NCBI GenBank assembly: GCA_029052375.1
Contig: JAIDJD010000451.1
Coordinates: forward strand, 1-7,143
DNA from: Duncaniella sp.
GTDB taxonomy: Bacteria > Bacteroidota > Bacteroidia > Bacteroidales > Muribaculaceae
Reading direction: 5' to 3'
DNA length: 7,143 nucleotides
Shown: positions 1 to 6,084 of the stretch, in pieces
Position numbering within the stretch: position 1 is the stretch's first letter
Layout: every line of letters begins with the position of its first letter
Made by a program: the position numbers and the translations under genes
Notes under the pieces: generated by a model
What the model was told of the DNA's origin: nothing
The model's database searches: none
Seen by the model: only the letters and a program-made list of their open reading frames with translations

Positions 1-51
1 CCAACCATCCTACCACATCCCCCCACCCTACCCCAACATCTTGACAAGAAA

Positions 52-1158
52 ATGAAAAAAGCATTTCCGGCCAACATCAACGGCAGCATCTATTATATTG
101 ACGAGGACGCCTATACCCTGCTGAACCGCTACCTCACCGAGCTCCGCAACACCTTCTCGGGCGCCGAAGGCAAGGAGATAGTCCAAGACATGGAGGGCCG
201 CATAGCCGAACACTTCGACGAGCGCCAGCGCGGAGGCAGCACCCGCGTCATCAACATCGACGATGTCACAGCCGTCATAGGAGTGATGGGCAGGCCCGAA
301 CAGCTGTCCGACAGCGAGACCGAAACCGACGGCACATACGACGACGCCGGCGGCGAAGGCCCCTCGGATGACGGGCAGGCCGCCCCGCCCCCCTTCGCAG
401 GCCGTACCGGCGAGCCCGTCCGCAAGCGCCTCTACCGCGACCCGAGAGACAGGGTGCTCGGCGGCGTCATCGGCGGCCTCGGAGCATATCTCGGATGGGA
501 CCCCGCGATAATGCGTGTGGCGACAACCATCTTTGCCATATGCACGGCCGTCTGGCCCTGCTTTCTCATCTACCTGATATGCTGGATGGTGATACCCATG
601 GCCAAGGGGCCCAAGGAGATACTCGAGATGCAGGGCGAGCCTGTCAACTTCAGCACCCTCGGACAGACAGTCGTAGACACCACCGCCGACGCCGTGCGCG
701 GCGTATCGACAGGCTTCAGAGGCATGATAAACAATGTGTTCAGGATAGTAGGCGCATTCTTCGGCGGCCTCATCGGCCTCTGTGCAGGCATCGGGGCACT
801 GATATTCATAATCATAGCCATCGTCGTCTCTGTAGGCATCATCATATTTGCCGCAGGAGGCTCGGCCGGCCTGATCCGGGCCATGGATGTGCCTCTCACC
901 ACCCCCTACATCACAGGCTTTGGCATAATCCTCGCCATGCTTGCGGCCGCACTCCCCCTCATAGCCCTCACCTGGGGCGCCTGTGTCCTGCTCTTCAAGG
1001 CGCCCGGAGCCTCGAAAGGCATGATGATCACCGGCCTCGTGTTCGAAATCATCTTCATAACCGGCGCCGCCATCCTCATCAACCTCGGCAACGCATGGCC
1101 CATGGAGCTTGCCTGCCTCTCGGCCCCCGCGGCCATACTGACAGCCAACCTCGGATAG
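52..1158 (+). CDS. PspC-domain integral membrane protein
   Basis: This 368-residue protein is probably an inner-membrane protein of the phage-shock/envelope-stress type. Residues 1-85 form a soluble module with an IDEDAY motif (16-21) and a GRPEQ end (80-84), which in Bacteroidetes commonly precedes PspC. An acidic, low-complexity linker follows (about 86-118). The PspC domain spans about 123-185, with RKRLYRDPRDRVLGGVIGGL (124-143) leading into a hydrophobic segment ending CWMVIP (177-182). Further hydrophobic segments lie at about 232-268, 286-315 and 325-345, giving roughly five membrane passes. The start fits the usual MKK..NING opening, and no Shine-Dalgarno is visible. In this phylum such genes often follow a PadR-family repressor; any such gene would lie left of the window. 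There is no PspA or PspB homologue here. The family is clear, but the exact function is unknown. Confidence 0.88.
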   Translation: MKKAFPANINGSIYYIDEDAYTLLNRYLTELRNTFSGAEGKEIVQDMEGRIAEHFDERQRGGSTRVINIDDVTAVIGVMGRPEQLSDSETETDGTYDDAGGEGPSDDGQAAPPPFAGRTGEPVRKRLYRDPRDRVLGGVIGGLGAYLGWDPAIMRVATTIFAICTAVWPCFLIYLICWMVIPMAKGPKEILEMQGEPVNFSTLGQTVVDTTADAVRGVSTGFRGMINNVFRIVGAFFGGLIGLCAGIGALIFIIIAIVVSVGIIIFAAGGSAGLIRAMDVPLTTPYITGFGIILAMLAAALPLIALTWGACVLLFKAPGASKGMMITGLVFEIIFITGAAILINLGNAWPMELACLSAPAAILTANLG

Positions 1159-1214
1159 ACATTCAAGCAACAGACAACAGATATAAATTAAGGTAAAAAT
1201 AGAGTTTATTCAAT

Positions 1215-1254
1215 GCCCCGCCAGGCTGCAGCGATGCATCCCGGCGGGGCTGTT
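1215..1254. terminator. Bidirectional terminator between convergent genes
   Basis: GCCCCGCC (1215-1222) pairs perfectly with GGCGGGGC (1243-1250). The stem continues inward after a mismatch with GG/CC (1224-1225 with 1240-1241), and after another with TGCA/TGCA (1227-1230 with 1235-1238). It closes on GCGA, a GNRA tetraloop on the plus strand. A short T-rich run follows on the plus strand (TGTTTCATTCAT), and a weaker AT-rich run on the minus strand. It lies 56 bp after the PspC-protein stop and directly after the WYL-gene stop, so it can serve both. Termination strength is inferred. Confidence 0.75.
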
Positions 1255-2145
1255 TCATTCATACAAGGCGAGGGTGTCGCGCAGAGAGGTCACCACCATG
1301 GCCTTGAGCTCGGGAGGCGCGAGGACAGTAACCTTCGGGCCGAGCGACAGAAGCTCCTGCACGAAGTCTTCGGTCAGGCGCAGGCGGTAGTGGAAGAGCG
1401 AGTAGTCGTCGTGGATGCCCTCGCTCTGCGAATGGTGGAGCGGGAGCGCCCTCAGATACTTGGCCTGGCGAGGGCTGGTCTTTATCACCACCTCCTTGGT
1501 CTCGCCCTGCGAGAAGATAATGCCGAAGGCGTCGCGGACATAAGCCCCGGCGTCAAAGGCAGGGTCGGGCGTGAACACAGCCTCGTCGACGCGCACCTCC
1601 TCCATGCGGTCGAGCGCATAGGTCTTGATGCGGCCGTCGGCTGTGTTGCGTCCGGTCATGTACCAACGCTGGCGGAATATCTTGAGGAAGTAAGGCTCGA
1701 CCACCACCCCGGGTGTAGCCGTCGAGCGCGTGTAAGGGCGGTAGGTGAAGCGGACCGGGTGGCGGTCTCTCAGCGCCGACACCACCTGGGACAGGTAGAG
1801 GCGCGCCGAGGGGATGTCCTCGAGGAATATGAGGTCCGAGACATCAGAGACTGTAGAGAGCACATTGCTCATGGCCGCCGAGTTGAGCAGCCAGTCGGTG
1901 ATGCTCTCGCGGCTCTCTTCGGCGTCGATATAGTACTCGTATGTCGAGGGGTTGCTCGCAATGGTGATGTTGAACAGCTCGGCTATGGCCAGGCGATAGT
2001 TGTAGAAGGTGCGCCGGGGCAGAGGCTGCCCGTCAGAGACCGCAGACTTCTGCCACAGCTCGTTGAGCTTGCGCAGCGTAATGGAACCGTATCGGCGTAT
2101 GGTGTCTATGATCCACACATAACGCCCGAGAAGATTGTGCGACAT
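1255..2145 (-). CDS. WYL-domain transcriptional regulator
   Basis: This 296-residue protein is a likely DNA-binding regulator with a ligand-sensing WYL domain. Residues 1-85 resemble the helix-turn-helix part seen in Bacteroidales members (GRYVWIIDTI at 7-16, LPRRTFYNY at 42-50). The WYL domain covers about 120-190: PVRFTYRPYTR (130-140), PYFLKIFRQRWYMTGR (151-166, containing the motif variant WYM at 161-163) and YALDRM (176-181). The remainder, about 210-294, fits the C-terminal WCX extension. WYL domains are known in regulators that bind nucleic acid fragments or respond to DNA damage or phage, but no ligand can be deduced here. The gene lies 68 bp after yifB on the same strand and may be co-transcribed with it. 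Its stop abuts the shared terminator. No strong promoter was found in the 68-bp gap. Family assignment is firm; targets are unknown. Confidence 0.88.
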   Translation of the reverse strand: MSHNLLGRYVWIIDTIRRYGSITLRKLNELWQKSAVSDGQPLPRRTFYNYRLAIAELFNITIASNPSTYEYYIDAEESRESITDWLLNSAAMSNVLSTVSDVSDLIFLEDIPSARLYLSQVVSALRDRHPVRFTYRPYTRSTATPGVVVEPYFLKIFRQRWYMTGRNTADGRIKTYALDRMEEVRVDEAVFTPDPAFDAGAYVRDAFGIIFSQGETKEVVIKTSPRQAKYLRALPLHHSQSEGIHDDYSLFHYRLRLTEDFVQELLSLGPKVTVLAPPELKAMVVTSLRDTLALYE

Positions 2146-2153
2146 ATCTGTTG

Positions 2154-2167
2154 CGGGCCGGAGCCCG
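2154..2167 (-). promoter_or_regulatory. Hairpin at the WYL-gene ribosome-binding position
   Basis: On the minus strand, CGGGC (2167-2163) pairs with GCCCG (2158-2154) around a UCCG loop closed by C-G. This is the very stable cUNCGg tetraloop type. It ends 8 nt before the ATG at 2145, where a ribosome-binding site would lie. It might reduce initiation or mark an RNA end between yifB and the WYL gene. The stem is only 5 bp and no U-run follows, so a role is speculative. Confidence 0.3.
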
Positions 2168-2213
2168 AGGGAATAGCGTGATTAGACTTACTGTACCGGC
2201 ATTGCAAAATATC

Positions 2214-3815
2214 TCAGACCGGCATCTTTGCCTGGGCCTGGCCCCAGGCAGAGCGGTCGAGGGCGCGGTAGGAGAGGGCCTCGCGGATATGGACGGCGAG
2301 GATTGGGGCCGCGGCGGCCTGTCCGGGGGTGAGCCCTGAGCCGGGAGCCGAGTACTCGAGGTCGGCTATGGTGCGGGCCACCTTGAGTATGCGGTCGTAG
2401 GCGCGGGCGCTCATGTCGAGGCGCGTCATGGTGTCGCGCATCACGGCCATGGCTTCGGGGCCGAGGGCGGCGTGGAGCCCGAGCAGGCGGCTGTTCATCT
2501 GGGCGTTGCAGTGGACGCCGGGGACATCTCTGAAACGGATGGCCTGGACGTTGCGGGCGGCCACGACGCGGGCGCGTATGGCGTCTGAGGTCTCGGAGGG
2601 ACGGCGCGAGGCAAGCTCGTCGAAGGGGACGGGGAGTATCTCCATGTGAAGGTCGATGCGGTCGAGCAGCGGGCCCGAGATGCGGCCGAGATACCTGGCC
2701 ACGGCGCCCGGCAGACACTGGCACTGCTTGGTGGGATGGTTGTAGTATCCGCACGGACAGGGGTTCATCGAGGCCACAAGCATGAAGCCCGCGGGATAGT
2801 CTATCGAATATCTTGCGCGCGATATGGATATGCACCTGTCCTCGAGAGGCTGCCTTAGCACCTCAAGGACGCTCCTCGGGAACTCGGGAAACTCATCCAT
2901 GAAGAGCACGCCGTTGTTGGCGAGCGATATCTCGCCCGGCTGAGGGTTGGAACCTCCGCCCACGAGGGCCACGGGCGATATGGTGTGGTGTGGGGCGCGG
3001 TAGGGGCGCGTGGTCATCAGCCGCGAGCCTCCCTTGAGCTTGCCGGCCACGGAGTGTATCTTGGTGGTCTCGAGGGCCTCGGCCAGGGAGAGAGGGGGCA
3101 GGATAGTGGGGATGCGCTTGGCTATCATAGACTTGCCGGCTCCGGGAGGGCCTACGAGCAGGATGTTGTGGCCCCCGGCACAGGCCACTTCTATGGCGCG
3201 CTTTACCCCTTCCTGGCCCTTGACCTCCGAGAAGTCTACATCAAAACGGCCCGATGCGGCGGCAAACTCGGCGCGGGTGTCGACCACTGTGGGCGTGAGT
3301 CCGGCGGCTCCGGCAAAGAATGAGGCCACCTGGCCGAGCGAGCTGACGCCGTAGACGTCGAGGTTGTTGACCACGGCGGCCTCTGTGGCGTTGGCCTCGG
3401 GGACTATCATGCCCTTGAAGCCGAGCTGGCGTGCCTTGATGGCCATAGGGAGGACGCCGCCGACAGGCAGCACCGTGCCGTCGAGCGAGAGCTCGCCCAT
3501 CACCATGTATTCGGCCATGGGGACGGCACACTGTATCTGCTCGCTGGCCGCGAGGATGCCGAGGGCTATGGGGAGGTCGTAGGCGGCCCCCTCCTTGCGG
3601 ACGTCGGCGGGCGAGAGGTTGACCACCACATTGCGTCTCGGCCACGAGAAGCCCGTGTGGGTTATGGCCGAGAGGACGCGCTGGTGGCTCTCCTTGACGG
3701 CTGTGTCGGCCATGCCGACGAGCGAGAAGGCCACGCCCTGGCGGGCGGCCACCTCGATGGTGACTATTATGGCGTCTATGCCCTGGAGGGCGGCGCCGTG
3801 GGTCTTGACAAGCAT
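2214..3815 (-). CDS. yifB: YifB/ComM-family Mg-chelatase-like AAA+ ATPase
   Basis: This 533-residue protein belongs to the YifB/ComM family. Characterised ComM is a hexameric helicase that promotes branch migration when incoming DNA is integrated during transformation. The N-terminal Lon-protease-like fold lies at about 1-165: LVGMADTAVKESHQR (32-46), NLSPADVRKEGAAYDLP (66-82), GELSLDG (107-113). The AAA+ domain follows: Walker A GPPGAGKS (222-229), Walker B VLFMDE (303-308), and a cysteine pattern CxC-x9-CxC (353, 355, 365, 367) usual for the family. GRISGPLLDRIDLH (377-390) and the C-terminal SARAYDRILKVARTIADL (469-486) complete it. The MLVKT...GID start matches the family. The protein is somewhat longer than usual because of an Ala/Pro/Gly-rich stretch of about 13 extra residues between 487 and 508. 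No Shine-Dalgarno or clear promoter is visible upstream. Whether this organism is naturally transformable cannot be told here. Confidence 0.95.
   Translation of the reverse strand: MLVKTHGAALQGIDAIIVTIEVAARQGVAFSLVGMADTAVKESHQRVLSAITHTGFSWPRRNVVVNLSPADVRKEGAAYDLPIALGILAASEQIQCAVPMAEYMVMGELSLDGTVLPVGGVLPMAIKARQLGFKGMIVPEANATEAAVVNNLDVYGVSSLGQVASFFAGAAGLTPTVVDTRAEFAAASGRFDVDFSEVKGQEGVKRAIEVACAGGHNILLVGPPGAGKSMIAKRIPTILPPLSLAEALETTKIHSVAGKLKGGSRLMTTRPYRAPHHTISPVALVGGGSNPQPGEISLANNGVLFMDEFPEFPRSVLEVLRQPLEDRCISISRARYSIDYPAGFMLVASMNPCPCGYYNHPTKQCQCLPGAVARYLGRISGPLLDRIDLHMEILPVPFDELASRRPSETSDAIRARVVAARNVQAIRFRDVPGVHCNAQMNSRLLGLHAALGPEAMAVMRDTMTRLDMSARAYDRILKVARTIADLEYSAPGSGLTPGQAAAAPILAVHIREALSYRALDRSAWGQAQAKMPV
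2331..2351. repeat. Three 7-bp tandem repeats inside yifB
   Basis: GAGCC recurs at 2331, 2338 and 2345, giving three imperfect 7-bp units (gagccct, gagccgg, gagccga). The 21 bp equal seven codons and encode YifB residues 489-495 (SAPGSGL), part of the extra linker near the C-terminus. The units are short and imperfect, so chance in GC-rich DNA is possible. Confidence 0.5.
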
Positions 3816-3869
3816 GGGGGGTGTGTGAGCGGTATGCGGGACTGGTGTCAGGCTGGAGTTACTTACGGC

Positions 3870-3915
3870 TCAGCCCGGACTCCCCGGCAGAGGCCGTGCG
3901 GGATATCCGGGCTGA
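3870..3915 (-). terminator. Inverted repeat between glmS and yifB, possible weak terminator
   Basis: TCAGCCCGGA (3870-3879) and TCCGGGCTGA (3906-3915) are perfect 10-bp inverted repeats. An inner CGGC/GCCG stem (3885-3888 with 3893-3896) closes on AGAG. The element begins 34 nt after the glmS stop, the right place for a terminator or RNA-processing/stability hairpin. Neither strand has a U-tract after it, so intrinsic termination would be poor. It fills most of the informative part of the 133-bp gap; I saw no promoter match there. Confidence 0.45.
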
Positions 3916-3948
3916 AATATTGCGTTGCTCAGTGTCTGTCTCGGAGTA

Positions 3949-5796
3949 TTACTCTACAGTGACAGACTTGGCGAGGTTGCGGGGCTGGTCGACGTTCTTG
4001 CCCTTGCCCACGGCTATGTAGTAGGCGAGGAGCTGGAGGGGCACCGAGGCCACGATGGGGGTGAGACACTCGGGGACGCGGGGTATCTTGACGCTGAAGT
4101 CGGCGATGGTGTCCATAGACTTGTTGCCCTGAGACACGATGGCCACCACGGCGCCGCCGCGGCTCTTGACCTGCTGTACGTTGGAGATGATCTTGTCGTA
4201 GAGCGAGTCTGAGGGAGCGATGATGACGCTGGGCATCTCGTGGTCGATGAGTGCGATGGGGCCGTGTTTCATCTCTGCGGCGGGATAGCCCTCGGCGTGG
4301 ATGTAAGAAATCTCCTTGAGCTTGAGGGCGCCCTCGAGGGCTGTGGGATAGTTGTATCCGCGGCCCAGGTAGAGGAAGTTGTGGGCGTAGGTGAAGACGC
4401 GGGAGAGCTTCTGCATCTCGGGGGCGAGCTTGAGAGTCTTCTCGAGTATCTCGGGCATGGAGCGGAGGGCTGTGGCCACCTCCTTGACCCTTGCCCTCGA
4501 GACTGTGCCGCGTATCTGGCCTATGGCCATGGCCAGGAGGGTGAGGACCGTCACCTGGCCTGTGAAGGCTTTGGTGGAGGCCACGCCTATCTCGGGGCCT
4601 ACGTGGATGTATGTGCCCGAGTCGGTGTTGCGCGGTATGGAGGCTCCCACCACATTGCAGATGCCGTAGACAAAGGCACCCTTGTCGTGGGCCATCTGTA
4701 TGGCGGCCAGGGTGTCGGCGGTCTCGCCGGACTGGGAGATGGCGATGACGACGTCCTTGTCGTTGAGATAGGGGTTGCTGTAGCGGAACTCCGAGGCATA
4801 CTCCACCGAGACGGGGAGGCTGCAGAAGTCCTGTATGAGGCGCTTGCCTATGAGGGCCGCGTGCCACGATGTGCCGCAGGCCACGAGGGTGATGCGCTCG
4901 GCCTTGGCAAAGATGTCCTGATGGTCGATGACACCCGAGAGCACTACCTGGCTGCCGTCGTCGGTGATGCGGCCGCGCAGACAGTCGCGCAGGGTGTCGG
5001 GCTGCTCGAAGATTTCCTTGAGCATGAAGGTGTCGTATCCGCCCTTCTCGAGCTGGGCCAGAGAGAGCTTGAGCTTCTGGATGTCTACCTTGGAGGGGGT
5101 GTTGGAGTGTATGGACGAGAGCTGGATGGGCTCGCCGCGGCGTATGAGGGCTATCTCGTCGTCCTTGAGATAGATGACCCTGTCTGTATATCCCACGATG
5201 GGAGTGGCGTCCGAGGCTATGAAGGTCTCGTCGTCGCCCACGCCGATGACGAGTGGAGAGCTCTTGCGGGCTACGATGAGCTGGTCGGGATTGGATTTCT
5301 CCACAACGGCTATGGCGTATGCGCCCTCTACCTGGAGCAGAGCCTCGCGCACGGCATCGTAGACAGAACACTTGTTCTCGGAGTGGATATAGTCTATGAG
5401 CTGGACGAGCACCTCGGTGTCGGTCTCGGACTTGAATGTATAGCCATGCTCGGCGAGGGCCTTCTTGAGCACGGCATAGTTCTCTATGGTGCCGTTATGC
5501 ACGATGGCTATGTCGCCGCTCTGGCTGACGTGGGGATGGGCGTTGATGTCGTTGGGCTCGCCGTGGGTGGCCCAGCGGGTATGTGCTATGCCGAGAGTTC
5601 CGTTGGTGTTGCCTGCGGCGGCAGTCTGCTCGAGGTTGGCCACCTTGCCGCGGGCCTTGTGTACATTGAGACAGCCGTCAGTGTCGACGAGGGCGACGCC
5701 GGCGCTGTCATAACCGCGATACTCCAGGCGCTTGAGCCCCTGGATAAGTATATCATAGGCTCCACGCGAGCCTATGTAACCTACGATTCCACACAT
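3949..5796 (-). CDS. glmS: Glutamine--fructose-6-phosphate aminotransferase (isomerizing)
   Basis: GlmS converts fructose-6-phosphate and glutamine to glucosamine-6-phosphate and glutamate in the cytosol. This is the first committed step toward UDP-GlcNAc, hence peptidoglycan and LPS. The 615 residues are close to the E. coli length (609). The start is fixed by MCGIVGYIG: Cys2 becomes the N-terminal nucleophile of the glutaminase domain (about 1-240), which also shows HTRWATHG (72-79), HNGTIENY (100-107) and SETDTEV (123-129). Two SIS sugar-phosphate domains follow, with ACGTSWHA (307-314), SQSGETADT (354-362), GVASTKAFTGQ (404-414) and LGRGYNYPTALEGALKLKEI (477-496). The C-terminal tail NLAKSVTVE (607-615) carries the conserved catalytic-site lysine (610). 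It has its own promoter and leader. No glmS ribozyme is apparent in the leader, as expected outside Firmicutes and relatives. All key residues are present. Confidence 0.98.
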   Translation of the reverse strand: MCGIVGYIGSRGAYDILIQGLKRLEYRGYDSAGVALVDTDGCLNVHKARGKVANLEQTAAAGNTNGTLGIAHTRWATHGEPNDINAHPHVSQSGDIAIVHNGTIENYAVLKKALAEHGYTFKSETDTEVLVQLIDYIHSENKCSVYDAVREALLQVEGAYAIAVVEKSNPDQLIVARKSSPLVIGVGDDETFIASDATPIVGYTDRVIYLKDDEIALIRRGEPIQLSSIHSNTPSKVDIQKLKLSLAQLEKGGYDTFMLKEIFEQPDTLRDCLRGRITDDGSQVVLSGVIDHQDIFAKAERITLVACGTSWHAALIGKRLIQDFCSLPVSVEYASEFRYSNPYLNDKDVVIAISQSGETADTLAAIQMAHDKGAFVYGICNVVGASIPRNTDSGTYIHVGPEIGVASTKAFTGQVTVLTLLAMAIGQIRGTVSRARVKEVATALRSMPEILEKTLKLAPEMQKLSRVFTYAHNFLYLGRGYNYPTALEGALKLKEISYIHAEGYPAAEMKHGPIALIDHEMPSVIIAPSDSLYDKIISNVQQVKSRGGAVVAIVSQGNKSMDTIADFSVKIPRVPECLTPIVASVPLQLLAYYIAVGKGKNVDQPRNLAKSVTVE

Positions 5797-5798
5797 AT

Positions 5799-5808
5799 TA
5801 GAATTCTA
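5799..5808. repeat. 10-bp palindrome just before the glmS start
   Basis: TAGAATTCTA is a perfect 10-bp palindrome ending 2 nt before the glmS ATG (minus strand). It occupies the ribosome-binding region, in which no Shine-Dalgarno is seen. Several palindromes of this length are expected by chance in 7 kb, so a role as operator or translational element is only a possibility. Confidence 0.3.
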
Positions 5809-5853
5809 TTGGGTATTGTATGATAAAGATTAGCCTGAATCAATGAAATAGCT

Positions 5854-5875
5854 CGCCGTCCCCAGGCGGCGGGGA
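5854..5875 (-). promoter_or_regulatory. Alternative hairpins in the glmS leader
   Basis: Two overlapping, mutually exclusive stems can form. CGCCG (5854-5858) pairs with CGGCG (5867-5871), or TCCCC (5859-5863) pairs with GGGGA (5871-5875). This is an isolated GC-rich island in an otherwise AT-rich leader of about 115 nt, which suggests selected RNA structure. No U-run follows, so it is not an intrinsic terminator. It may be a leader stability or control element; its function is inferred. Confidence 0.4.
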
Positions 5876-5894
5876 TGAGAGAGATATCAATTAG

Positions 5895-5928
5895 ACAGAA
5901 TTAGTGAATTTAGCTACAAAATTAGTGA
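5895..5928. repeat. 13-bp direct repeat, 21-bp spacing, over the glmS promoter
   Basis: ACAGAATTAGTGA (5895-5907) and ACAAAATTAGTGA (5916-5928) differ at one base and start exactly 21 bp apart, two helical turns. The upstream copy covers the -7 element of the proposed glmS promoter; the other lies just downstream of the predicted transcription start. This arrangement suits a repressor binding the same DNA face twice. Alternatively, the second copy (TAATTCTG on the minus strand) is a degenerate second -7 box. Confidence 0.5.
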
Positions 5929-5948
5929 TTTTCTGCAAGAAAAGCAAA
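5917..5948 (-). promoter_or_regulatory. Bacteroidetes-type promoter of glmS
   Basis: On the minus strand a -33 TTTG (5948-5945) is followed after 20 bases by TAATTTTG (5924-5917). This is an exact match to the Bacteroidetes primary-sigma consensus TTTG-N19-21-TAnnTTTG. Transcription should start near 5910-5913 and give a leader of about 115 nt before the glmS ATG. It is the best promoter match seen in the window and supports glmS being transcribed independently of maeB. Confidence 0.75.
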
Positions 5949-5976
5949 TCCTGTCAAAAACTTTGCCGGAGTGCGC

Positions 5977-5997
5977 CACCGCCCACCGCCTGCCGCC
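5977..5997. repeat. Three 7-bp GC-rich tandem repeats
   Basis: CACCGCC, CACCGCC and TGCCGCC follow one another without gaps (5977-5983, 5984-5990, 5991-5997). The minus strand therefore carries clustered GG/GGG runs. The block lies between the maeB terminator hairpins and the -33 box of the glmS promoter. Its function is unknown; the G-runs could form structure in RNA read past the terminator. Confidence 0.5.
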
Positions 5998-6000
5998 CAT

Positions 6001-6016
6001 GCTCCCGGCGGGGAGC
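6001..6016. repeat. Second hairpin directly after the maeB terminator
   Basis: GCTCCC (6001-6006) pairs with GGGAGC (6011-6016) around GGCG. On the minus strand it starts immediately after the U-run of the maeB terminator and is not itself followed by T residues. It could be a back-up pause or a roadblock structure that keeps readthrough away from the glmS promoter. Confidence 0.45.
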
Positions 6017-6051
6017 AAAAGAGAGCGCCGCCCCCGGGGAGGGGACGGCGC
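6017..6051 (-). terminator. Intrinsic terminator of maeB
   Basis: On the minus strand, GCGCCG (6051-6046), a bulged T, and CCCC (6044-6041) pair with GGGG (6034-6031) and CGGCGC (6030-6025) around a 6-nt loop. TCTCTTTT (6024-6017) follows. A strong GC stem plus U-run about 35 nt after the maeB stop is a textbook intrinsic terminator and separates maeB from glmS. Confidence 0.88.
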
Positions 6052-6084
6052 CGCGGAGTGTCGGATGCAGGCCGCAGAACTCTG

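Noticed and set aside
28..1170. 380-codon minus-strand open frame opposite the PspC gene
   Set aside because: The plus-strand product has clear PspC motifs and membrane segments. The opposite frame is a Gly/Asp/Glu/His-rich mirror product with no family features.
1168..1181. CAACAGA repeated twice in tandem after the PspC gene
   Set aside because: Only two 7-bp units in a short AT-rich spacer; no supporting context.
1213..2181. 322-codon plus-strand open frame opposite the WYL gene
   Set aside because: It runs through the shared terminator and mirrors a well-supported WYL protein; composition is that of a shadow frame.
2203..2215. Possible WYL-gene promoter (GATATTTTG on the minus strand)
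   Set aside because: It is one base short of TAnnTTTG spacing and no TTTG lies about 20 bp upstream.
2195..2225. ACCGGCAT twice (2195-2202 and 2218-2225) around the yifB stop
   Set aside because: An 8-bp repeat is expected by chance in GC-rich DNA, and one copy encodes YifB residues near the C-terminus.
3821..4021. Short plus-strand open frames in the glmS-yifB gap
   Set aside because: They run into the glmS 3' end antisense, lack a promoter or start context, and cross the inverted repeat. No recognisable product.
3929..5371. 480-codon minus-strand frame overlapping glmS in another phase
   Set aside because: Arg/His/Pro-rich product typical of an out-of-phase reading of GC-rich coding DNA; glmS in the true phase is complete.
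4240..5823. Long open frame (527 codons) antisense to glmS
   Set aside because: glmS on the opposite strand is certain. The antisense frame has biased Gly/Val/Leu/Asp composition and no recognisable domain; such frames arise from GC-rich codon use.
5797..5960. glmS ribozyme in the glmS leader
   Set aside because: The leader is short and AT-rich with one small GC island. I see no glmS ribozyme core, and the ribozyme is known mainly from Firmicutes and relatives.
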